Origin: Halomonas ventosae
Lineage (GTDB): Bacteria; Pseudomonadota; Gammaproteobacteria; Pseudomonadales; Halomonadaceae
Assembly (NCBI RefSeq): GCF_004363555.1
Contig: NZ_SNZJ01000011.1
Span: 1-59,003 of the forward strand
Reading direction: 5' to 3'
DNA length: 59,003 bases
The notes under the pieces were generated by a model. It saw nothing but the letters and a program-made list of their open reading frames with translations, made no database searches and was not told where the DNA came from. Made by a program: the position numbers and the translations under genes. Positions 53,956-59,003 of the stretch are shown in pieces (within the stretch, counting starts at the first letter, position 1; each line of letters starts with the position of its first letter).

Positions 53956-55209
53956 TTCGACCCGGTTCCGGCCCAGCGCCTTGGCCCGGTAGAGCGCCTC
54001 GTCCACCCGCTGCGCCAGCGACCGGGAATCCTCGCCGGACGCCAGTTGCGCCACGCCGAAGCTGGCGGTGACGCCGCCAAGCCCTTCGAAGCGGTGGTCG
54101 GCGATCGCTCGGCGCAGCTTCTCGGCCACCTTGCCGGCCGCCTCCAGGCCGGTCTCCGGCAGCAGCACCATGAACTCCTCGCCGCCCCAGCGGCCGTGGA
54201 GGTCGGTATCGCGAAGGCTGTCACCCACCAGGCCGGCGACTGTCTTCAGCACGTCGTCGCCGGCGTTATGGCCGAAGCGGTCGTTGATGCGCTTGAAGTG
54301 GTCGAGGTCGTACATGATCAGCGACAGCGGCGAGGCGTAGCGGCTGGCACGCGCCATTTCCTTCTCCAGCAGTCGGGCGAACTCCTGGCGGTTGAGGATG
54401 CCGGTGAGGCCGTCGGTGATGGCCATGGTGGTGACGCGCTCCTCGGCCCGCTTGCGCTGGGTGATGTCCAGCAGGATGCCGGTCCAGAGGATGCCGCCGT
54501 CGGGGTCCTGCTGGGGCGTCGAGCGGCATTCGATCCAGCGGATCGAGCCGTCGGCGTGGCGGGCGCGGAACTCCACATGGACGTTTTCCATGGTGGCGGC
54601 ACTTTGCCGGGTCTGGGCTTCGACGAGATCGGCGTCCTCGGGCAGGAGCCGCGACATGACCGGATCCGTCCCCGGCCCGGAAAATACGTCGAGGGGCAGG
54701 CCGCCGAGTGCGACGATGCCCTCGCTGAAGTAAGGGAAGCTGCGCGAGCCATCCGGCGCCATACGGTACTGGTAGAGCGCGCCCGGGACCTGGGAGGCGA
54801 TGTCACGCAGCAGCGCCTCGCTCCGGCGCAGCCGCTCCTCGGTCGCCTTGCGTGCCGTGATGTCGCGCACGATGCAGAAGATCAGCTTGATGCCCTGATA
54901 GGTGGCGCCGTTGTTGCTGAGCTCCACGTCGATGAGGCTGCCATCCTTGCGGCGCTGCTGGGTCTCGAAGTGGGCCCCGTCACCGTCGACGCTATGCAGC
55001 ATCGCCTCGATCTCGGGCTGGCTGAAGCGGGTGTCGAGGTCCCAGACATGCATCGACTCCAGCTCCTCGCGCGTGTAGTCGAGCATCTCGGCATAGCGCT
55101 GGTTGACCCGGTAGAGGCGGCCGTCGCGCCTGAGCACCACCATGCCATCCCAGGACGCCTCGAAGAGGGCGTTCCAGAGGATGGTTTCGTTCTTCCGGGA
55201 TGATGGCAT
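53929..55209 (-). CDS. PAS-PAS-GGDEF diguanylate cyclase
   Basis: A 426-residue cytosolic signalling protein: PAS domain 1 (LFEASWDGMVVLRRDGRLYRVN, about 15-125), PAS domain 2 with PAC-like end (DGSIRWIECRST...ILLDITQRKRAEE, about 135-260), then GGDEF starting AITDGLTGILNRQEF. The active-site loop is RWGGEEF, compatible with activity. There is no EAL domain and no membrane segment, so it probably senses a cytoplasmic ligand or redox state. It is the second c-di-GMP synthesis gene in the window. Confidence 0.87.
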   Translation of the reverse strand: MPSSRKNETILWNALFEASWDGMVVLRRDGRLYRVNQRYAEMLDYTREELESMHVWDLDTRFSQPEIEAMLHSVDGDGAHFETQQRRKDGSLIDVELSNNGATYQGIKLIFCIVRDITARKATEERLRRSEALLRDIASQVPGALYQYRMAPDGSRSFPYFSEGIVALGGLPLDVFSGPGTDPVMSRLLPEDADLVEAQTRQSAATMENVHVEFRARHADGSIRWIECRSTPQQDPDGGILWTGILLDITQRKRAEERVTTMAITDGLTGILNRQEFARLLEKEMARASRYASPLSLIMYDLDHFKRINDRFGHNAGDDVLKTVAGLVGDSLRDTDLHGRWGGEEFMVLLPETGLEAAGKVAEKLRRAIADHRFEGLGGVTASFGVAQLASGEDSRSLAQRVDEALYRAKALGRNRVESWGAAERG

Positions 55210-55266
55210 GGGCGGGTTCCGGATCCGCGGGGTGAGGGGGGGTGTCCCCTATCGATCGGCGCTGGC

Positions 55267-55590
55267 TCAGCCGCCGGCGCCAAGGGTCAGCCGCAGGGCC
55301 TGCAGGCTGTCGAGTTCCAGTCGGGTCTCCTCGGAGAACACCGGATGACCGATGACGCGGATGTCGAGGCTCGCCTCGGCGCCGCCATAGGTCACCTCGG
55401 CGGTGACACGGGTGTCGCTGGCCAGGGGCGCCATGGGCGCGAAGTCGACGCGCCGGACCTCCACGGCGGTGAGGCCGAGGTCGTCGAGGCGCTGGTCGAG
55501 GGCGCGCTTGATCTCCACGTCGTAGTAGAAGTAGAGCCCGCCATAGGCCAGGCCGGCCAGCGCGGCGAGAGTGACGATGAAGCGGACCAT
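55267..55590 (-). CDS. Signal-anchored small periplasmic protein
   Basis: A 107-residue protein with an N-terminal hydrophobic anchor (FIVTLAALAGLAYGGLYFYY) and a beta-rich periplasmic part (VEVRRVDFAPMAPLASDTRV, DIRVIGHPVFSEE). No family was recognised. It lies between two minus-strand genes; GGAGACGG precedes the ATG. Confidence 0.6.
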   Translation of the reverse strand: MVRFIVTLAALAGLAYGGLYFYYDVEIKRALDQRLDDLGLTAVEVRRVDFAPMAPLASDTRVTAEVTYGGAEASLDIRVIGHPVFSEETRLELDSLQALRLTLGAGG

Positions 55591-55657
55591 GACCGTCTCC
55601 TTGGTGACATTCCGGGTGGGGTTCCTTCGCGTCCGCGTTTATACCACAACCGCAGGA

Positions 55658-56047
55658 TTATCGGGGTCGCCAGGCCCCTTCGCGGATCACCGGGCAGCCG
55701 GCTACCTCGCGGTTGTAGAGGTAGAGCCAGGCGGGGCCGAAGGCGGTGGCCTGGATGACGCGCTCGTAGTCGCCATGCTTCGGCGTCCGCACCCGGTAGT
55801 CCTCGAGCCGATCCAGCCCGGCCAGCAGCCGGGCGCTGACCTCGAAGACCTCCACCTCGATGCCCCGCGAGGCCTCGGGCTTGGCCGCGGGATAGGGCCC
55901 GAGATCGTAGAGGGTCGCCGAGGTGAGGCGGTCGGCCCCCAGAAAGTGGGCACCTTCCAGCCAGTGGTGGTTGCGCAGCCCGCGCTTCAGGGTGCCGTAG
56001 ACGGCGACCAGGGGCGTGCGGGTGATGGCGAGGGCAGGAGTGTGCAT
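55658..56047 (-). CDS. Gamma-glutamylcyclotransferase-like (AIG2/GGACT family)
   Basis: A 129-residue protein with the family fold signature VAVYGTLKRGLRNHHWLEGA at the N-terminus (YGTL substrate loop), the catalytic-Glu region DRLEDYRV near residue 85 and YERVIQATAFGPAWLYLYN. Members release 5-oxoproline from gamma-glutamyl or gamma-glutamylamine substrates; the precise one is unknown. I chose the ATG at 56047; an ATG at 56074 is an alternative. Confidence 0.82.
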   Translation of the reverse strand: MHTPALAITRTPLVAVYGTLKRGLRNHHWLEGAHFLGADRLTSATLYDLGPYPAAKPEASRGIEVEVFEVSARLLAGLDRLEDYRVRTPKHGDYERVIQATAFGPAWLYLYNREVAGCPVIREGAWRPR

Positions 56048-56144
56048 GGCGGGCCGGCTCCGGAACGCTGTCATGTGCCTGTCGGGAGGATACCCCCGGC
56101 GCCTGGCTCGAGGCCATGACATGCCAGGCTTCCTTTATTCACGT

Positions 56145-56810
56145 TCAACGCCATTCCATGGCCGCCCTCGGCGAGACGCCCTGGGCCACGGCGGCGGCGT
56201 GCTGGGCCTCCAGGGCGCGCCGGAAGGCCTCGCGGCCCTGCAGGCGAGCCCAGTAGTCGCGCACGCTCGGCTTGAAGCGTTCGTCCAGCCCCAGGTGGCT
56301 GGCCAGCAGCAGCGCGTAGCCCACCGAGACGTCGGCGGCGGTGAAGCGCCCGGCGCAGAGCCAGCGCCGGGTCGCCAGCCGGGGTTCCAGGCTCCGTAGC
56401 CGGGAGAGGAACCAGCGGCTGTAGTCCTCCACCACCTGGGGCAGGCGGCGCTCCGGGGGTTCGAACCGGCCGTAGCGCAGCACCAGGGTCTGGGGGAAGG
56501 TCAGGGTCGCCTCGCCGAAGTGCAGGAAGTTGAGGTAGTCGCCGTAGGCGGGGTCCTGGCTGGCCACATCCAGGCCGGCCTGGGGGTGGCGGGCGGCCAG
56601 GTACTGGCAGATCGCCGCCGACTCGGTCATGCGTACCTCGTCGTCGATGAAGGCAGGCACCGTGCCCAGCGGGTTGATCGCCAGGAAGGCCTCGTCGTGC
56701 ACCCGCGGCGGGAAGTCGTGCAGGATCAGCTCATAGGGCAACCCCAGCTCCTCGAGCATCCAGAGGGGGCGGAAGGAGCGGGCGCTGATGCAGTGATGCA
56801 GGCGGATCAT
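56145..56810 (-). CDS. Glutathione S-transferase family protein
   Basis: A 221-residue GST: thioredoxin-like N-domain (IRLHHCISARSFRPLWMLEEL, with Ser/Cys candidates at the glutathione site), NPLGTVPAFIDDEVRMTESAAICQYLA (cis-Pro and ES contacts) and a helical C-domain ending in an N-capping block (AGRFTAADVSVGYALLLA). The substrate is unknown. It is divergent from the DUF503 gene across a 129-bp gap with a TACTAT hexamer at 56864-56869 but no good -35. Confidence 0.88.
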   Translation of the reverse strand: MIRLHHCISARSFRPLWMLEELGLPYELILHDFPPRVHDEAFLAINPLGTVPAFIDDEVRMTESAAICQYLAARHPQAGLDVASQDPAYGDYLNFLHFGEATLTFPQTLVLRYGRFEPPERRLPQVVEDYSRWFLSRLRSLEPRLATRRWLCAGRFTAADVSVGYALLLASHLGLDERFKPSVRDYWARLQGREAFRRALEAQHAAAVAQGVSPRAAMEWR

Positions 56811-56939
56811 GGGCTCTCCTGGCGTGATCGTGATCCCCGTCGGGGCAGGCGATGGGAAAAGGCTACTATGCTGCCCTCAGCCTGGGTAGGTCATCCGCTG
56901 CCAACCCGAGAGCTCCCCCGCTGGCCAGAGGAGTCCGCC

Positions 56940-57221
56940 ATGCATCTCGCCGTTCTCACCGTGAAGATTGCCCTGCCGAGCTGCCGCTCGCTGAAGGAGA
57001 AGCGCCAGCGCATGGGCGGCCTGCACGAGCGCTTCGGACGCCAGCCATCGATCGCGGTCTGCGAGAGCGGCGACCTCGACCGCCACGATGCCAGCGAGTG
57101 GACCTTCGTGGTGGTGGGCATGTCATCGCGGGACGTGGCGTCGCTGTGCAGCGAGATCGAGGACAGGCTGCAGCGCACGGTCGACGGCCGGGTGCTGGAG
57201 GCCACCCGCGAGTTCCTGTGA
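56940..57221 (+). CDS. DUF503/YlxP-like protein
   Basis: A 93-residue protein of the DUF503 (YlxP) family: MHLAVLTVKIALPSCRSLKEKR at the start (beta strand then SLKEKR signature), a central CESGDLDRHDASEWTFVVVG and a C-terminal helix. In some bacteria ylxP lies beside rbfA and is linked to ribosome assembly; here it is isolated. GAGGAG precedes the ATG. Confidence 0.85.
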   Translation: MHLAVLTVKIALPSCRSLKEKRQRMGGLHERFGRQPSIAVCESGDLDRHDASEWTFVVVGMSSRDVASLCSEIEDRLQRTVDGRVLEATREFL

Positions 57222-57320
57222 GCCATAAGGGGCATTGCCAGCTGCCGGGGAACCTGCGGTAGCCTAGGGAGAGTCCTGACCAGTTGTGCAATGTCTACAG
57301 CCAGACCGGGAGGTCATCGC

Positions 57321-58046
57321 ATGTCGCCACAATCCTGCCTGGGCATCCTGCTGCCCGACGACGGCCCGGATGACTACGAGTGGTACACCCTCGGCGACGG
57401 AGTGGCCGGGCTGCCGCGGATCCAGGTAGGCAAGGTGCAGAGCGACGGCCACCATGCGCCGGCGGCGCTGCTGGCGCTCGGCGAGGTGGAGCGGCTGGCG
57501 CTGGTGGGCCGGCGCCTGGTCGAGGAGGGCGGTGCCGAGGCGGTGGTATGGGCCTGCACCAGCGCCAGCTTCATCGGCGGGCTGGCGTGGGCCCGGGAGC
57601 AGAGTGAGGCCCTGTCGTCCCGGCTGGACGTGCCGGTCACCAGCACGGCGCTGGCCTTCCATGAGGCGCTGGCGGCCTTCGGCCATGCGCAGGTGGACCT
57701 GCTCAGCCCCTATCCGGACGACGTGAGCCTGCGGCTGGTGAGCTTCCTGCGGGAGGGGGGCGTGACCGTGGTCAACGACAAGGCACTGGACTGTCCCTAT
57801 GCCGCCGATTCGCACCGCGCCGACCTTGGCGCGGAAGTGCGCCGCTTCTGCGCCCGCTATCCCGATGCCGTGCGGCCGCTGCTGGTGCCCGATACGGCGG
57901 TCAACTCGCTGTTCCTGCGCGAGGCCCTGAGCCGCGAGACCGGCCGCGAACTGCTGACCGCCAACCAGGTGACCCTGTGGGCCGGACTCAGGCAACTGGG
58001 CGCCGACCTGCCGGAGGGCCTGCTCGGCCCCCTCGCCGCACTCTGA
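57321..58046 (+). CDS. Asp/Glu racemase or maleate-isomerase-like protein
   Basis: A 241-residue member of the aspartate/glutamate racemase superfamily nearest to maleate cis-trans isomerase or arylmalonate decarboxylase-like proteins. The first catalytic cysteine is present in VVWACTSASFIGG near residue 74. Where a second Cys (S-C-T) is expected, the sequence reads LLVPDTAVNS near residue 194, so Cys is Asp. LTANQVTLWAGLRQLG matches the family end. The missing second Cys suggests a decarboxylase, other one-Cys chemistry or a diverged subfamily. I chose the ATG at 57321 after GGGAGG. Confidence 0.75.
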   Translation: MSPQSCLGILLPDDGPDDYEWYTLGDGVAGLPRIQVGKVQSDGHHAPAALLALGEVERLALVGRRLVEEGGAEAVVWACTSASFIGGLAWAREQSEALSSRLDVPVTSTALAFHEALAAFGHAQVDLLSPYPDDVSLRLVSFLREGGVTVVNDKALDCPYAADSHRADLGAEVRRFCARYPDAVRPLLVPDTAVNSLFLREALSRETGRELLTANQVTLWAGLRQLGADLPEGLLGPLAAL

Positions 58047-58059
58047 TCGCCTGAGGGTG

Positions 58060-58083
58060 CCGGGGCGGCGCATGCCGCCCCGG
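58060..58083. terminator. Bidirectional hairpin between convergent genes
   Basis: CCGGGGCGGC-GCAT-GCCGCCCCGG forms a 10-bp perfect stem exactly in the 51-bp gap between the racemase-like gene and the convergent Spy-like gene. There is no T-run. Confidence 0.6.
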
Positions 58084-58097
58084 TGCGACGCCTGGGG

Positions 58098-58961
58098 TTA
58101 GCGGTTGTAGGGAATGGCCTGGCGCAGCCGCTGGCGCTGCTCGTCGGTGAGCAGGTCCTGCATCTGGTGATGCAGGCGCAGCTGGTCGGCCATCATCTCG
58201 CCCTGCAGCTCGGCCATGCGGGTATGCAGTGCCTGCACCTTCTCAGGGTCGGGGCGTTCCTGCTGCATCTGGGTGAACATCTCCTCGCGCAATTCCATCA
58301 TGCGGTTCATGCGTTCGACCTGGGCGGGACGGTGCTCCTGCATCAGTTCCTGAGCGGCCTTGCGCTGCTCCTCGTCGAAGAGCTGATGCAGGCCACCCGG
58401 GCCGAAGCCCATCATGCCGGGTCCCATCTGACCCTGGCCTTGACCATAGCCCTGGCCCATCATCCCGGGACCCATCTGGCCCTGACCATACCCTTGGCCA
58501 TAGCCCGGTCCCATCATCCCGGGACCCATCTGGCCCTGACCATACCCTTGGCCATAGCCCGGTCCCATCATTCCGGGACCCATCTGGCCCTGACCATACC
58601 CTTGGCCATAGCCCGGTCCCATCATCCCGGGACCCATCTGGCCCTGACCATACCCTTGGCCATAGCCCGGTCCCATCATCCCGGGACCCATCTGGCCCTG
58701 ACCATACCCTTGGCCATAGCCCGGTCCCATCATCCCGGGACCCATCTGGCCCTGACCATACCCTTGGCCATAGCCCGGTCCCATCATTCCGGGACCCATC
58801 TGGCCCTGACCATACCCTTGGCCATAGCCCGGTCCCATCATCCCGGGACCCATCTGGCCCTGACCATACCCTTGGCCATAGCCCGGTCCCATCATCCCGG
58901 GACCCATCTGGCCCTGACCATACCCTTGGCCATAGCCCGGTCCCATCATCCCCGGACCCAT
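58098..58961 (-). CDS. Spy/CpxP-like periplasmic protein with Met/Gly/Tyr/Gln repeats, 5' end outside window
   Basis: The C-terminal 95 residues (HQLFDEEQRKAAQELMQEHR...MQDLLTDEQRQRLRQA) are the helical LTxxQ-type domain of Spy/CpxP/ZraP chaperones and metal sensors. Before it stand nine perfect copies of the 18-residue unit MGPGMMGPGYGQGYGQGQ, a 16-residue variant, and MGPGMMGFGPGG. Met clusters could bind Cu or Ag. The coding sequence should begin beyond 59003, but an in-frame TAG at 58976-58974 breaks the first visible unit, so the ATG at 58961 is only the first start after that stop. No signal peptide is in the window. Confidence 0.65.
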   Translation of the reverse strand: MGPGMMGPGYGQGYGQGQMGPGMMGPGYGQGYGQGQMGPGMMGPGYGQGYGQGQMGPGMMGPGYGQGYGQGQMGPGMMGPGYGQGYGQGQMGPGMMGPGYGQGYGQGQMGPGMMGPGYGQGYGQGQMGPGMMGPGYGQGYGQGQMGPGMMGPGYGQGYGQGQMGPGMMGQGYGQGQGQMGPGMMGFGPGGLHQLFDEEQRKAAQELMQEHRPAQVERMNRMMELREEMFTQMQQERPDPEKVQALHTRMAELQGEMMADQLRLHHQMQDLLTDEQRQRLRQAIPYNR

Positions 58962-59003
58962 CTGGCCCTGACCCTACCCTTGGCCATAGCCCGGTCCCAT
59001 CAT
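58433..59003. repeat. 54-bp minisatellite, more than ten units, cut by window edge
   Basis: Near-identical 54-bp units encode the 18-residue repeat of the Spy-like gene; most differ by no more than one base. The unit is in frame (54 = 3 x 18), so copy-number change keeps the reading frame. The right-most partial unit carries a T-to-G change turning TAT into TAG. Confidence 0.92.

Noticed and set aside
58433..59003. CRISPR-like regular repeats
   Set aside because: The 54-bp units abut with no spacers, keep a reading frame and encode MGPGMMGPGYG repeats, so they are a coding minisatellite.

Overview
The window is GC-rich chromosomal DNA from a gammaproteobacterium. The content and gene order (recO-pdxJ-acpS, then a GacS/BarA kinase divergent from cysM-rlmD-relA-mazG-ppc, with rfaH, ampG, proS, trxC, ndpA, arcC and polB further on) fit Halomonadaceae or a close relative such as Halomonas. 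That placement is inferred from protein resemblance and synteny; no rRNA is present. No tRNA, CRISPR array, complete insertion sequence or prophage was seen. The left edge lies just upstream of recO. The right edge cuts a repeat array belonging to a Spy/CpxP-like gene.

Layout. 0-13 kb is core metabolism and stress signalling: recO-pdxJ-acpS, the hybrid kinase barA/gacS on the opposite strand, then a tightly overlapping run cysM-rlmD-relA-mazG-ppc. 13-21.5 kb holds a small outer-membrane barrel, topB-panE, an ABC1 kinase, a SEC-C/TPR protein and ampG. 21.5-25.5 kb holds rfaH behind a palindromic element, a SlyD-like isomerase, a CcoM-like cbb3 oxidase peptide with an FNR/ANR-type promoter, a two-gene cassette (Tat-targeted RPSYS-repeat protein plus HprK-like/PqqD fusion), and a lytic transglycosylase overlapping proS. 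27-31 kb holds a SatD-DUF3307 pair behind three evenly spaced palindromes, and a MoxR-VWA pair. 31-44 kb holds dehydrogenases, a P-type cation ATPase, a Tat amidohydrolase, a possible small RNA, a cupin, a phosphoesterase, DUF1294, DNA polymerase II, an ABC exporter and trxC. 44-59 kb holds two diguanylate cyclases, a quinone-reductase-like protein, ndpA, arcC, a YadGH-like ABC exporter, ppiC, a collapsed type I restriction locus with truncated rhuM, several membrane proteins, a GST, DUF503, an Asp/Glu racemase-like protein and the repeat-rich Spy-like protein.

The strongest leads are: (1) the HprK/PqqD fusion translationally coupled to a small Tat-exported RPSYS-repeat protein, which looks like a protein-modification cassette; (2) the SatD-DUF3307 operon with three 18-bp palindromes at exact 29-bp spacing, the first sitting between its -35 and -10; (3) the hsdM-hsdS fusion scar; (4) an orphan sigma54-like promoter, hairpin and terminator suggesting a small RNA; (5) an in-frame stop inside a 54-bp repeat array of a Met-rich Spy-like protein. 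Functions are read from motifs by eye; no database search was run.
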